Below are positions 1 through 8,103 of a stretch of DNA of 13,332 bases, in pieces. This DNA comes from an uncultured Clostridia bacterium (GTDB taxonomy: Bacteria > Bacillota > Clostridia > UBA1381): positions 1 to 13,332 of the forward strand of contig CAMFCK010000005.1 in the NCBI GenBank assembly GCA_945948775.1, read 5' to 3'. The notes beneath the pieces are model-generated. The model worked only from the letters and a program-made list of their open reading frames with translations, was not told the DNA's origin and ran no database searches. The stretch's first letter is position 1; each line of letters opens with the position of its first letter. The translations under genes and the position numbers were made by a program.

Positions 1-22
1 TGAAGCAGAGGATGGTGAATAA
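1..22 (+). CDS. rplP: 50S ribosomal protein L16, extreme C-terminus (partial)
   Basis: Only the last six codons and the stop are visible: positions 2-19 read E-A-E-D-G-E in frame, followed by TAA at 20-22. L16 is a 23S rRNA-binding protein of the large subunit near the A-site region. The call rests mainly on position, because rplP directly precedes rpmC in nearly all bacterial S10 operons, and on the acidic tail, which many L16 proteins have. The stop lies 2 nt before the rpmC start, so the rpmC ribosome binding site (GAGGATGG around 8-15) lies inside this coding tail and suggests translational coupling. The sequence alone is too short to prove identity. Confidence 0.6.
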
Positions 23-24
23 GA

Positions 25-231
25 ATGAAAGTAGCAGAGTTGAGAGAGCTTTCATCTGCAGAGCTTTCGGAAAAGCTTTCCGAGTGCAAGCAGGAGTTAT
101 TTAATTTAAGATTCCAAAACGCTATCAACCAGCTGGATAATCCTAAGAGAATAGGCGATGTTAAAAAGACGATCGCCCGTATCAATACCATCATTCACGA
201 AAGAGAATTAGCTGAGGATTCAGCGGTCTAA
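25..231 (+). CDS. rpmC: 50S ribosomal protein L29
   Basis: A 68-residue protein of normal length for L29, a small two-helix protein beside the peptide exit tunnel that helps form the docking site for trigger factor and SRP. The sequence shows the family pattern: an N-terminal MKVAELRELS segment, a central LFNLRFQ motif around residues 25-31, and a second helix with DVKKTIARINTII. The ATG at 25 sits 2 nt after the rplP stop, with a purine-rich binding site inside the end of rplP, so coupled translation is likely. The gene is followed by rpsQ after 43 nt, the standard S10 operon order. Confidence 0.95.
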   Translation: MKVAELRELSSAELSEKLSECKQELFNLRFQNAINQLDNPKRIGDVKKTIARINTIIHERELAEDSAV

Positions 232-274
232 AGCACCCTGCGGTGTGTGATTTTATGGAAGGAGGCAATACCTA

Positions 275-529
275 ATGGAAAGAAACAGCCGAAAGGTTAA
301 AATCGGTAAGGTTGTAAGCAATAAAATGGATAAGACCATTGTAGTGGCTATAGAAGAAAGAGTTAAGCACGCGCTTTACGGAAAGGTTGTAAAAAGAACC
401 TATAAGATGAAGGCGCATGATGCTGAAAACGCTTGCGGTATCGGCTATACGGTAAAGGTTATGGAAACAAGACCTCTGTCCAAGGACAAGAGATGGAGAT
501 TGGTTGAAATCGTGGAAAGAGCTAAATAA
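275..529 (+). CDS. rpsQ: 30S ribosomal protein S17
   Basis: An 84-residue OB-fold protein that binds 16S rRNA early in 30S assembly. Recognisable family features are the N-terminal [19 protein letters not shown] strand region and the [23 protein letters not shown] stretch, where the ETRPLSK-type motif is diagnostic. A strong GGAAGGAGG binding site at 256-264 precedes the ATG at 275. The 43-nt gap upstream holds only a weak CACC/GGTG hairpin (positions 233-244), which I do not regard as functional. The neighbours rpmC and rplN are in standard order. Confidence 0.96.
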   Translation: MERNSRKVKIGKVVSNKMDKTIVVAIEERVKHALYGKVVKRTYKMKAHDAENACGIGYTVKVMETRPLSKDKRWRLVEIVERAK

Positions 530-565
530 TTTAAGCGATATTTTCCCAAAAAGGAGGAAAGAACA

Positions 566-934
566 TTGATACAGCAACAAACAATCCTGAAGGTTGCCGA
601 TAACACTGGTGCTAAGGAAGTTATGTGTATTCGTGTTATGGGCGGCTCTAAGAAGAGATATGCAGCCGTAGGCGATGAGATCATCTGTTCTGTTAAAAAG
701 GCAACACCGGGCGGCGTTGTAAAGAAGGGTGACGTTGTTAAGGCTGTTGTTGTAAGAACCGTCAAGGAATCAAGACGTGCAGACGGCTCGTACATCAGAT
801 TTGATGATAACGCGGCAGTTATAGTAAGAGATGATAAAAACCCCAGAGGTACTCGTATCTTCGGACCGGTTGCAAGAGAGCTTCGTGATAAGGAATATAT
901 GAAGATTCTTTCGCTTGCTCCGGAAGTTCTTTGA
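566..934 (+). CDS. rplN: 50S ribosomal protein L14
   Basis: A 122-residue protein, exactly the usual L14 length. L14 lies on the subunit interface, contacts 16S rRNA and binds the silencing factor RsfS. The N-terminus [20 protein letters not shown] and the [17 protein letters not shown] segment near residues 91-107 are family signatures. Translation must begin at TTG (566): the homology starts exactly there, the next codon is ATA, and an AAAGGAGG site at 549-556 lies at the right distance. No ATG fits the conserved N-terminus. It lies 36 nt after rpsQ and 16 nt before rplX. Confidence 0.97.
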   Translation: MIQQQTILKVADNTGAKEVMCIRVMGGSKKRYAAVGDEIICSVKKATPGGVVKKGDVVKAVVVRTVKESRRADGSYIRFDDNAAVIVRDDKNPRGTRIFGPVARELRDKEYMKILSLAPEVL

Positions 935-950
935 TAAGGAGGTAAGCACA

Positions 951-1274
951 ATGAAAAAAATGCATGTTAAAAGAGGCGACGTTGTAAGAGTTATCTCCGG
1001 CAAGGACAGAGGTAAGGAGGGCAAGGTTATTACTGCAATTCCCGAAAAGAACAAGGTTGTTGTTGAGGGAGTAGCTGTTGTTAAAAAGCATCAGAAGGCT
1101 AAAAGACAGGGACAGGAAAGCGGTATAATCCACGTTGAAGCTGCAATTGACGCTTCCAATGTGCTCAGAGTATGCCCCAAGTGCGGCAAGGCTGCAAGAA
1201 CCGGCGTTAAGGTGCTTGATGACGGTTCAAAGGCAAGATACTGCAAAAAATGTGACGAGATATATAACGACTAA
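951..1274 (+). CDS. rplX: 50S ribosomal protein L24, with CxxC pairs
   Basis: A 107-residue KOW-domain protein that starts 50S assembly by binding the 5' domain of 23S rRNA near the tunnel exit. The KOW motif is in the first 35 residues ([20 protein letters not shown]). The C-terminal half carries two CxxC pairs (VCPKCGKA and YCKKCDE), the zinc-ribbon-like form common in Firmicutes. The ATG at 951 is chosen because AAGGAGG (936-942) is 8 nt upstream; an in-frame ATG at 915 lies within rplN and lacks such a site. A further in-frame ATG at 960 is possible but less well spaced. Confidence 0.95.
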   Translation: MKKMHVKRGDVVRVISGKDRGKEGKVITAIPEKNKVVVEGVAVVKKHQKAKRQGQESGIIHVEAAIDASNVLRVCPKCGKAARTGVKVLDDGSKARYCKKCDEIYND

Positions 1275-1297
1275 TTCGGAAGGAGGTTTTTTGTACG

Positions 1298-1840
<543 letters not shown>

Positions 1841-1856
1841 GTTAGGAGGAATAAAG

Positions 1857-2042
1857 ATGGCTAAGAAATCTATGAAGATAAAGCAGCAGAGAACGCCTAA
1901 GTATTCCACTCAGGCGTATACCAGATGCAAAATCTGCGGCAGACCTCATGCTTATTTGAGAAAGTTCGGCATCTGCCGTATCTGCTTCAGAGAGCTTGCT
2001 TATAAGGGCCAGATCCCCGGTGTAAAGAAAGCAAGCTGGTAA
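1857..2042 (+). CDS. rpsZ: 30S ribosomal protein S14, type Z (zinc-binding)
   Basis: A 61-residue short S14 of the zinc-containing type, identical in length to that of other Firmicutes. Two CxxC pairs (CKIC near residue 24 and CRIC near residue 40) form the zinc knuckle, and the C-terminus ends in the typical [12 protein letters not shown]14 binds the 3' domain of 16S rRNA in the 30S head and is needed late in assembly. GTTAGGAGG at 1840-1848 serves the ATG at 1857. It could equally be named rpsN; the type-Z name marks the short form. The gene starts 16 nt after rplE. Confidence 0.97.
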   Translation: MAKKSMKIKQQRTPKYSTQAYTRCKICGRPHAYLRKFGICRICFRELAYKGQIPGVKKASW

Positions 2043-2097
2043 AGAGCTGCTAAAAACAACAATCGAGTCCCGATATTTTCGGAAGGAGGTAAATTTA

Positions 2098-2496
2098 ATG
2101 CAAATAACTGATCCTATTGCGGATATGCTTACACGCATCAGAAATGCAAATACCGCAAAACATGAAACAGTTGATGTTCCCGCTTCCAATATGAAGAAGG
2201 CTATCGCTGAAATACTGAATGACGAGGGATATATAAAGGGTTATCAGCTTATAGAGGACGGTAAGCAGGGCGTTATAAGAATTACCCTGAAGTACGGTCA
2301 GAATAAAGAAAAGGTTATAAGCGGTCTTAAGAGAGTATCTAAGCCCGGACTTAGAATACATGCAGGCGCTGATGAGTTGCCGAGAGTTTTAAAAGGTCTT
2401 GGCATAGCTATCGTGTCTACATCAAAGGGCATCATGACCGACAAGAAGGCAAGAGCAGAGCACGTTGGCGGCGAGGTTCTCGCATTCGTATGGTAA
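2098..2496 (+). CDS. rpsH: 30S ribosomal protein S8
   Basis: A 132-residue protein of exactly the usual size. S8 binds helix 21 of 16S rRNA early in 30S assembly and represses the spc operon in E. coli by binding its mRNA. Signatures are [14 protein letters not shown] near the N-terminus (residues 5-18) and the C-terminal GGEVLAFVW. The GGAAGGAGG site at 2081-2089 precedes the ATG at 2098. The 55-nt gap upstream contains only a 4-bp CCGA/TCGG hairpin ending beside the binding site, which is too weak to claim as a control element. Confidence 0.97.
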   Translation: MQITDPIADMLTRIRNANTAKHETVDVPASNMKKAIAEILNDEGYIKGYQLIEDGKQGVIRITLKYGQNKEKVISGLKRVSKPGLRIHAGADELPRVLKGLGIAIVSTSKGIMTDKKARAEHVGGEVLAFVW

Positions 2497-2526
2497 TATT
2501 TTTATAAAGAAACCGGACTGAAAACC

Positions 2527-2547
2527 CTGCCGGCGCAAAGACGGCAG
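2527..2547 (+). other. Short GC-rich RNA hairpin in the rpsH-rplF gap
   Basis: In the 79-nt space between rpsH and rplF, CTGCCG (2527-2532) is perfectly complementary to CGGCAG (2542-2547) across a 9-nt loop. No T-run follows, so it is not a terminator, and the rplF ribosome binding site (about 2561-2567) is outside it. It could be an mRNA-stability element or a protein-binding site, but a 6-bp stem may also be chance. Confidence 0.35.
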
Positions 2548-2575
2548 AGAAAATTTAAGTTAAGGAGGACACAAG

Positions 2576-3124
2576 ATGTCAAGAATAGGCAGATTGCCGA
2601 TTACCATTCCTGCCGGAGTGGATGTTAAAATCGGCGCAGAGAATGAAGTGACTGTAAAGGGCGCAAAGGCAACTCTTACAAGAAAGCTTCATCCGGATAT
2701 GATTATCAAGGCTGAAGGCGGCGTAATAACAGTTGAACGTCCCTCTGAGGATAAGGTTCATAAGTCGCTTCACGGTCTTACAAGAACTTTGATAAATAAC
2801 ATGGTAATCGGCGTTACAGAAGGCTTCAAAAAGGAGCTTGAAATCAACGGCGTAGGTTACAGAGCACAGATGCAGGGCAAGAAGCTCGTGTTGAGCCTGG
2901 GTTACTCGCATCCTGTAGAATATGAGGCGCCCGAGGGCATTACCCTTGAGGTTCCCGCACCGAATAAAATTATCGTAAGCGGCGCTAATAAAGAGGTCGT
3001 AGGCGAAACGGCTGCTAAAATCAGAGAGTACAGAAGTCCTGAACCGTATAAGGGCAAGGGCATCAAGTATGTTGATGAGGTAATCAGACGTAAGGAAGGC
3101 AAAGCGGGAGCTAAGAAGAAATAA
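2576..3124 (+). CDS. rplF: 50S ribosomal protein L6
   Basis: A 182-residue protein, the usual L6 length of about 180. L6 binds 23S rRNA near the sarcin-ricin loop and the factor-binding site and is needed late in 50S assembly. It opens with [19 protein letters not shown] and ends with the highly conserved [28 protein letters not shown] region, two related domains being expected in between. A TTAAGGAGG site at 2559-2567 lies 8 nt before the ATG at 2576. It is followed by rplR after 17 nt. The 79-nt gap upstream is longer than most in the operon and contains a small hairpin. Confidence 0.97.
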   Translation: MSRIGRLPITIPAGVDVKIGAENEVTVKGAKATLTRKLHPDMIIKAEGGVITVERPSEDKVHKSLHGLTRTLINNMVIGVTEGFKKELEINGVGYRAQMQGKKLVLSLGYSHPVEYEAPEGITLEVPAPNKIIVSGANKEVVGETAAKIREYRSPEPYKGKGIKYVDEVIRRKEGKAGAKKK

Positions 3125-3141
3125 GAAAGGAGTGTTCTTAA

Positions 3142-3501
3142 ATGATAAAAAAGCAAAACAGTAATGTTGCAAGATTAAGACGTCACGAAAGAGTGAGAAA
3201 GAACATCTCCGGCACCGCGGAGAAGCCCCGTCTTAATGTATTCAGAAGTCTGAATAATATTTATGCACAGATAATAGACGACACAAAAGGTATCACCTTA
3301 GTCAGCGCGTCAAGCCTTGACAAGTCCTTTAACGGCTACGGCGGAAACGTTGAAGCGGCTAAAGAAGTGGGCAGAATGGTCGCTGAGAAAGCCTTGGAAA
3401 AAGGCATTAAGACCGTTGTATTCGACAGAGGCGGATACATTTATCACGGAAGAGTAGCTGCTCTTGCAGAGGGTGCAAGAGAAGCAGGTCTTGAATTCTA
3501 A
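3142..3501 (+). CDS. rplR: 50S ribosomal protein L18
   Basis: A 119-residue protein matching L18 in length. L18 binds 5S rRNA together with L5 and fixes it to the 50S central protuberance. The basic N-terminus ([20 protein letters not shown]) and the C-terminal [22 protein letters not shown] (about residues 93-114) are family signatures; the RGG-Y-HGRV core is near-universal. A GAAAGGAGTG site at about 3124-3133 precedes the ATG at 3142. Gene order rplF-rplR-rpsE is standard. Confidence 0.97.
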   Translation: MIKKQNSNVARLRRHERVRKNISGTAEKPRLNVFRSLNNIYAQIIDDTKGITLVSASSLDKSFNGYGGNVEAAKEVGRMVAEKALEKGIKTVVFDRGGYIYHGRVAALAEGAREAGLEF

Positions 3502-3519
3502 TATAAGGAGGTAGATTTT

Positions 3520-4023
3520 GTGGCTGAGAGAATAGATGCAACAACTCTTGATCTGCAGGAGAAGTTGGTAGAAATAAACCGCGTTGCCAAGACTGTTAAG
3601 GGCGGACGTTCAATGCGTTTTTCCGCGCTGATGGTAGTAGGCGACGGCAATGGTCACGTGGGCTGCGGTATCGGCAAGGCTACTGAAATCCCCGATGCTA
3701 TCAGAAAAGGCATCGAGGATGCAAAGAAGCATATGATAACCGTTCCTATGGTCGGAACAACTATTACACATGACGTTATCGGTGAGTTCGGCGCAGGCAG
3801 AGTGCTTTTAAAGCCTGCCAAAGAAGGTACCGGAGTTATCGCGGGCGGTGCTGTTCGTGCAGTTGTCGAGCTTGCGGGAATAAAGGACATCAGAACCAAG
3901 TGCCTGCGTTCTAACAACAAAAAGAACGTGGTCAAGGCTGCAATTGAAGGTCTTGCAAGCCTGAAGGACGCAGAAACGGTTGCTAAGCTCCGCGGCAAGC
4001 CGGCTGACCAGATTGTCGGTTAA
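3520..4023 (+). CDS. rpsE: 30S ribosomal protein S5
   Basis: A 167-residue protein, the usual S5 length. S5 sits at the mRNA entry side near h18/h34 of 16S rRNA and affects decoding fidelity. Visible are the N-terminal dsRNA-binding-like domain with [20 protein letters not shown] and [19 protein letters not shown] (residues about 20-65), and the C-terminal domain with [15 protein letters not shown]. Translation starts at GTG (3520), 8 nt after the TAAGGAGG site (3504-3511); the second codon is GCT (Ala), typical for the family. rpmD follows after 13 nt. Confidence 0.97.
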   Translation: MAERIDATTLDLQEKLVEINRVAKTVKGGRSMRFSALMVVGDGNGHVGCGIGKATEIPDAIRKGIEDAKKHMITVPMVGTTITHDVIGEFGAGRVLLKPAKEGTGVIAGGAVRAVVELAGIKDIRTKCLRSNNKKNVVKAAIEGLASLKDAETVAKLRGKPADQIVG

Positions 4024-4036
4024 GGAGGCAAAAGCG

Positions 4037-4210
4037 ATGTTAAAGGTAAAATTAGTAAAAAGCACTATTGGCTGCAAGAAGGATCAGATTGCTACCGTCG
4101 CTGCTCTGGGACTTAAAAGAATCAGAGATGTGAAGGAGCATAACGATACTCCGCAGATCAGAGGCATGATAAATAAGGTATCTCATCTTGTAGAAGTTGA
4201 GGAGAACTAA
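4037..4210 (+). CDS. rpmD: 50S ribosomal protein L30
   Basis: A 57-residue protein, the usual bacterial L30 size. It binds 23S rRNA on the solvent side of the large subunit. The family features are [27 protein letters not shown] at the N-terminus and [14 protein letters not shown] towards the end. The ATG at 4037 follows a TAAGGAGG site (4021-4028) that overlaps the rpsE stop codon, so the two genes are probably translationally coupled. An in-frame ATG at 3980 inside rpsE is rejected because it lacks homology and a binding site. Confidence 0.96.
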   Translation: MLKVKLVKSTIGCKKDQIATVAALGLKRIRDVKEHNDTPQIRGMINKVSHLVEVEEN

Positions 4211-4237
4211 TTATTATTCAAGAAGGAGGTGCGGCAA

Positions 4238-4678
4238 ATGAGATTAGACGAACTTAAGCCAGCAGAGGGCTCAACTTTTGAGCGTAAAAGAGTCGGCAGA
4301 GGTATCGGTTCCGGAACCGGTAAGACCTCCGGTAAAGGTCATAAGGGTCAGAATGCACGCTCAGGCGGCGGAGTAAGACCCGGCTTTGAAGGTGGTCAGA
4401 TGCCTTTGTACAGACGTCTTCCGAAGAGAGGCTTCACCAATATATTTGCTAAGGAATATGTGGCGGTCAATGTTTCAGAGCTTGAGAGATTTGACAACGG
4501 AACAGAGGTTACCGCAGAGCTTTTAAAGGAAAGCGGCGTTATTTCTAAGATTAAGGACGGTGTAAAGATCTTAGGCAGAGGCGAGCTTACAAAGAAGCTT
4601 ACAGTTAAGGTTTCAAAGTTCTCGGCATCAGCACAGGAAAAAATTGAAAAGGCCGGTGGAAAGGCAGAGGTGATTTAA
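4238..4678 (+). CDS. rplO: 50S ribosomal protein L15
   Basis: A 146-residue protein, exactly the typical L15 length. L15 is a late-assembly 50S protein with a long basic glycine-rich N-terminal extension that threads into 23S rRNA. That extension is plain here: [20 protein letters not shown] (about residues 19-38), then [23 protein letters not shown]. The ATG at 4238 is preferred over an in-frame GTG at 4229 because the latter lies in the AGAAGGAGG ribosome binding site (4221-4229). The TAA stop directly abuts the GTG start of secY. Confidence 0.97.
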   Translation: MRLDELKPAEGSTFERKRVGRGIGSGTGKTSGKGHKGQNARSGGGVRPGFEGGQMPLYRRLPKRGFTNIFAKEYVAVNVSELERFDNGTEVTAELLKESGVISKIKDGVKILGRGELTKKLTVKVSKFSASAQEKIEKAGGKAEVI

Positions 4679-6013
4679 GTGTTTTCTACAATTACTAATG
4701 CATTTAAAATCCCCGATCTTAGAAAAAGAATTTTATTTACAATTTTAATGCTCGTTATATTCAGATTCGGAGCACATGTGCCTGTTCCGTATCTTTCGAG
4801 TGACGCTATGCAGGCGTTTTTGAGCGGCGGCGGCGCTGATTTGTTCTCGCTGTTTGATGTATTTACCGGAGGTGCGTTCTCAAATGCAACGGTAATGGCA
4901 CTGGGTGTTTCGCCGTATATCAACGCATCGATTATTGTTCAGCTTCTGACGGTTGCGATTCCCTCGCTTGAGCGTCTTGCGAAGGAAGGCATTGAAGGCA
5001 GAAAGAAGCTCAATAAGATTACAAGATACCTTGGTATTGTACTTGCATTTGTACAGGGCGCAGGTCTTTATGTAACACTCCACAACATGGGGATTGAAGC
5101 AAATATGACAACAATTGTGAACGAGGGCGTTCTTACCTTCTTCATAATAACCCTGACATTTACAGCCGGTACTGCATTCATTGTATGGCTCGGCGAGCTG
5201 ATAACAGAAAAGGGACTTGGCAATGGAGTATCGCTGATAATCTTTGCCGGTATCGTTTCAAGAATCCCGAGTGCAGGATATTCTATTTACAAGACATATC
5301 TTGCAAAGGGCGTATTCAGCGCAAAGGGCGCTGTGATTTCTCTGGCAATACTTGTTGTCGCTATTGCGGCAATCGCACTTGTTGTGTTCTTTGACTCGGC
5401 AGAGAGAAGAATCCCTGTGCAGTATGCAAAGCGTGTTGTCGGCAGAAAAATGTATGGCGGACAAAGCACAAATATCCCCATCAAGGTTGTTATGGGCGGC
5501 GTAATGCCTATCATCTTTGCATCGAGCATTATGGCATTCCCTGCAACAATTGTCAGACTGTTAAAGTCAGGCAGTTTGCCTACATCGGGCTGGAAGATGA
5601 ATCTTCTTGGTTGTCTGTCGGCCGGATACGGCGATTGGTGGACGGATATTATTTATGCGGTAATATACTTCCTGCTGATAATCTTCTTTACGTATTTCTA
5701 TTCGGCTATTCAGTTCAATACTGTAGAGCTTGCAAATAATATGAAGAAGTCTGGCGGATATATTCCGGGTTATCGCCCGGGTAAGCCGACCAGCGATTTT
5801 ATCAGTAAGGTATCGACAAGACTTAACTTTATCGGCGCGCTCTTCCTTGGAGTTATAGCTGTGCTGCCTGTAATCGTAGGCGCTGTATTCGGTATACAGG
5901 GACTGCAGATAGGCGGTACTTCACTTCTGATTATGGAGGGCGTTGCGCTCGAAACCGTAAGACAGATTGAGTCACAGATGGTTATGCGTCACTATAAGGG
6001 CTTTTTAGAGTAG
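4679..6013 (+). CDS. secY: Protein translocase channel subunit SecY
   Basis: A 444-residue polytopic membrane protein, the pore of the SecYEG translocon that exports unfolded proteins and inserts membrane proteins. It shows the N-terminal KIPDLRKRILFTI segment leading into the first membrane helix (residues 18-36), the GVSPYINASIIVQLL region (76-90), the ITEKGLGNGVSLIIFAGI segment (175-192), the basic cytosolic loop RRIPVQYAKRV (243-253), the YIPGYRPGKPT loop (361-371) that contacts SecA and ribosomes, and the C-terminal MRHYKGFLE. Ten membrane helices are expected. Translation begins at GTG (4679) immediately after the rplO TAA, with AGAGGTGA inside rplO as the binding site, so synthesis is probably coupled to L15. 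Confidence 0.97.
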   Translation: MFSTITNAFKIPDLRKRILFTILMLVIFRFGAHVPVPYLSSDAMQAFLSGGGADLFSLFDVFTGGAFSNATVMALGVSPYINASIIVQLLTVAIPSLERLAKEGIEGRKKLNKITRYLGIVLAFVQGAGLYVTLHNMGIEANMTTIVNEGVLTFFIITLTFTAGTAFIVWLGELITEKGLGNGVSLIIFAGIVSRIPSAGYSIYKTYLAKGVFSAKGAVISLAILVVAIAAIALVVFFDSAERRIPVQYAKRVVGRKMYGGQSTNIPIKVVMGGVMPIIFASSIMAFPATIVRLLKSGSLPTSGWKMNLLGCLSAGYGDWWTDIIYAVIYFLLIIFFTYFYSAIQFNTVELANNMKKSGGYIPGYRPGKPTSDFISKVSTRLNFIGALFLGVIAVLPVIVGAVFGIQGLQIGGTSLLIMEGVALETVRQIESQMVMRHYKGFLE

Positions 6014-6054
6014 TTTTTAAAAAGTCATAGAGCGAACGCGGAAAGGCGGCATTT

Positions 6055-6690
6055 ATGAAGCTGATTTTATTGGGACCTCCCGGAGCGGGAAAGGGTACAC
6101 AGGCTGAAATTCTGTCGAAAAAGCTTGGCATTAACACCATTTCGACCGGCGTTATGCTCAGAGCCGCTATCAGAGAGGGAACAGAGCTTGGCCGTATGGC
6201 AGAGGAGTATATAAACTCCGGAAAGCTTGTTCCTGATGATGTGGTTGTCGGAATAGTAAAGGAGAGACTGGCGCAGGATGACTGCAAAAACGGTTTTATC
6301 CTTGACGGATTTCCTCGTACTACCGCACAGGCTGAGGCTCTGACAGCATCGGGTGTAGAAATTGATAAGGTTCTGTCGCTTGAGGTTTCAGATGAAACCA
6401 TAATTGAAAGATTATCCGGCAGGCGCGAATGCAGCAAATGCGGAACACCGTATCATGTTGTATATAAGCCGTCGCCTGCGGGAGAAAAGTGTCCTTGCGG
6501 CGGCGAGTTGATACAGCGCGCTGATGATAATGAGGAAACAGTTAAAAATCGTATAGAGGTTTATCATAACCAAACAGAGCCAATTAAGGAATACTATCAG
6601 GCACAGGGTAAATTGGTAGTTGCTTACGGAAAAGAGGAGCTTGCGGATACTACCAAAGCGGTAGCGCAGGCGCTCGGCATTGATGCTTAA
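6055..6690 (+). CDS. adk: Adenylate kinase (zinc-knuckle LID type)
   Basis: A 211-residue enzyme that converts ATP and AMP to two ADP in the cytosol. Visible are the P-loop GPPGAGKGT (7-15), the NMP-binding segment STGVMLRAA (30-38), DGFPRT (84-89), the LID arginines R119 and R123, and a four-cysteine zinc site C126, C129, C146, C148. Two points are unusual: residue 33 is Val where Asp is typical (E. coli numbering coincides), and the last cysteine pair is C-x-C rather than C-x2-C or C-x2-D. The fold and other catalytic residues look intact. The binding site AAAGGCGG (6042-6049) is weaker than its neighbours'. The 41-nt gap after secY holds a TTTTTAAAAA palindrome but no terminator. The secY-adk-map order is typical of Firmicutes. 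Confidence 0.96.
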   Translation: MKLILLGPPGAGKGTQAEILSKKLGINTISTGVMLRAAIREGTELGRMAEEYINSGKLVPDDVVVGIVKERLAQDDCKNGFILDGFPRTTAQAEALTASGVEIDKVLSLEVSDETIIERLSGRRECSKCGTPYHVVYKPSPAGEKCPCGGELIQRADDNEETVKNRIEVYHNQTEPIKEYYQAQGKLVVAYGKEELADTTKAVAQALGIDA

Positions 6691-6714
6691 CAGGTCGTGG
6701 CGGGAGATGAAATA

Positions 6715-7473
6715 ATGATTAGCATTAAATCACGTTTGGAAATCGAGAAAATGCGGCTCGCAGGTAAAATTACCGGCATGGCACTGGTAGAAGCTTCAAA
6801 GCATATCAGACCGGGCATATCGACCGCACAGCTCGATAAAATCGTACACGACTATATTGTCAGACAGGGCGCCGTTCCTTCTTTCCTGCACTATAACGGC
6901 TATCCGGCCAGTATATGCGCGTCGGTAAATGACGCAGTTGTACACGGAATACCAAGTCGGGATATAATATTAAAGGAGGGCGACATCATATCAATAGATG
7001 TCGGCGCCTATATCAATGGCTATCACGGCGATGCGGCAAGGACATATCCTGTCGGGAAAATTTCCGATGAGGCTGCACGGCTGATAGCAGTAACAAAAGA
7101 AAGCTTTTTCAGAGGAATCAAATACGCTGTTCACGGAGGCAAGCTTGGCGATGTTTCCGCTGCGGTTCAGGAGTATGTTGAGAAGAACGGATATTCAGTA
7201 GTCCGCGATCTTGTCGGTCACGGAATAGGCCGTAATATGCATGAGGATCCAAGCGTTCCGAATTTCGGACACGCAGGCAAGGGAGTAAAGCTTGTATCCG
7301 GCATGACGCTTGCCGTAGAGCCAATGGTCAATGCTGGTGAATATGATGTTTGCGTATTGGATGATGACTGGACAGTAGTTACAGAGGACGGAAGTCTTTC
7401 GGCGCATTACGAAAATACAATCGTTATTACGCGTGATAAGCCGGAAATACTTACTCTTTATGATGAGGTGTGA
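6715..7473 (+). CDS. map: Type I methionine aminopeptidase
   Basis: A 252-residue cytosolic metalloenzyme that removes the initiator methionine from nascent proteins after deformylation. All five metal ligands of the pita-bread fold are present: D95, D106, H169, E202 and E233, together with the substrate-contacting H77 (VVHGIP) and H176. The compact length, without an N-terminal zinc-finger or SH3 extension, fits the bacterial type Ia form. I chose the ATG at 6715 because GGGAGATG (6702-6709) is correctly spaced and homology starts there (MISIKSRLEIEKM); an in-frame GTG at 6697 would overlap the binding site. It lies 24 nt after adk and 2 nt before the KOW gene. Confidence 0.96.
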   Translation: MISIKSRLEIEKMRLAGKITGMALVEASKHIRPGISTAQLDKIVHDYIVRQGAVPSFLHYNGYPASICASVNDAVVHGIPSRDIILKEGDIISIDVGAYINGYHGDAARTYPVGKISDEAARLIAVTKESFFRGIKYAVHGGKLGDVSAAVQEYVEKNGYSVVRDLVGHGIGRNMHEDPSVPNFGHAGKGVKLVSGMTLAVEPMVNAGEYDVCVLDDDWTVVTEDGSLSAHYENTIVITRDKPEILTLYDEV

Positions 7474-7475
7474 GT

Positions 7476-7736
7476 ATGGATATCACAGCAGGAAGCGCGG
7501 TATATTCCCGTGCGGGGCGCGATAAGGGAGGACTGTTCATAGTCCTTGATGTGAAAGACGGCTATGCTTATCTGGCAGACGGAGATAAGCGGCGCACGGC
7601 TAATCCGAAGAAAAAGAAATTAAAGCATCTGAACAAAACGAATTTCGTGTCGGAAGCTGTTGCCGATGCCTGCGGGCAGGGCAGGGTTGAGGATCATATG
7701 ATACGAAAGGCGTTGGCTGAATTGAAACCGATTTGA
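7476..7736 (+). CDS. KOW-domain RNA-binding protein (L14e-like), uncharacterised
   Basis: An 86-residue basic protein. Residues 5-35 resemble a KOW/SH3-like barrel of the L14e/L27e kind ([20 protein letters not shown], then a [12 protein letters not shown] strand pair), followed by a lysine cluster at residues 45-50. The C-terminal third (57-86) is probably helical. Genes of this type are common between map and infA in Clostridia and are annotated as KOW-domain RNA-binding proteins; a precise role is not known to me. The ATG at 7476 is preceded by GAGGTG within the last codons of map, whose stop is 2 nt upstream, so translation is probably coupled. The context suggests a role in ribosome assembly or translation, but that is inference. 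Confidence 0.85.
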   Translation: MDITAGSAVYSRAGRDKGGLFIVLDVKDGYAYLADGDKRRTANPKKKKLKHLNKTNFVSEAVADACGQGRVEDHMIRKALAELKPI

Positions 7737-7755
7737 CAGACTGGAGGTTATTTCT

Positions 7756-7974
7756 TTGGCAAAGGACGACGTTTTAGAGGTTGAGGGTACGGTCGTTGAG
7801 ACTCTCCCAAATGCAATGTTTAAGGTAGAGCTTGAAAACGGGCACAGAGTTCTGGCGCACATTTCGGGCAAGTTAAGAATGAACTTCATAAAAATTCTTC
7901 CCGGCGATAAGGTGACAATGGAAATGTCGCCGTATGATTTAAGCCGTGCAAGAATTACATGGAGGTCAAAGTAA
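7756..7974 (+). CDS. infA: Translation initiation factor IF-1
   Basis: A 72-residue OB-fold protein, the standard IF-1 length. IF-1 binds the 30S A site and supports IF-2 and IF-3 during initiation. Conserved features are [20 protein letters not shown] at the N-terminus, [20 protein letters not shown] in the middle and [11 protein letters not shown] at the end. Translation starts at TTG (7756), the second codon being GCA, with TGGAGG (7742-7747) 8 nt upstream; no ATG fits the conserved N-terminus. It lies between the KOW gene and rpmJ, as in other Firmicutes. Confidence 0.97.
   Translation: MAKDDVLEVEGTVVETLPNAMFKVELENGHRVLAHISGKLRMNFIKILPGDKVTMEMSPYDLSRARITWRSK

Positions 7975-8103
<129 letters not shown>

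Noticed and set aside
915..950. Upstream in-frame ATG for rplX
   Set aside because: It lies within rplN, has no binding site, and L24 homology starts at 951-960 where AAGGAGG is correctly placed.
445..951. Long - strand open frame opposite rpsQ/rplN, and many similar frames opposite other ribosomal genes
   Set aside because: They overlap strongly conserved genes on the other strand, lack ribosome binding sites and resemble no protein family; they reflect codon bias of the real genes.
2070..2082. CCGA/TCGG hairpin next to the rpsH ribosome binding site
   Set aside because: Only four base pairs; too weak to claim.
4229..4237. GTG as an alternative rplO start
   Set aside because: The GTG is part of the Shine-Dalgarno sequence for the ATG at 4238.
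6697..6714. GTG as an alternative map start
   Set aside because: It would place the GGGAGATG ribosome binding site inside the coding region; methionine aminopeptidase homology begins at the ATG at 6715.
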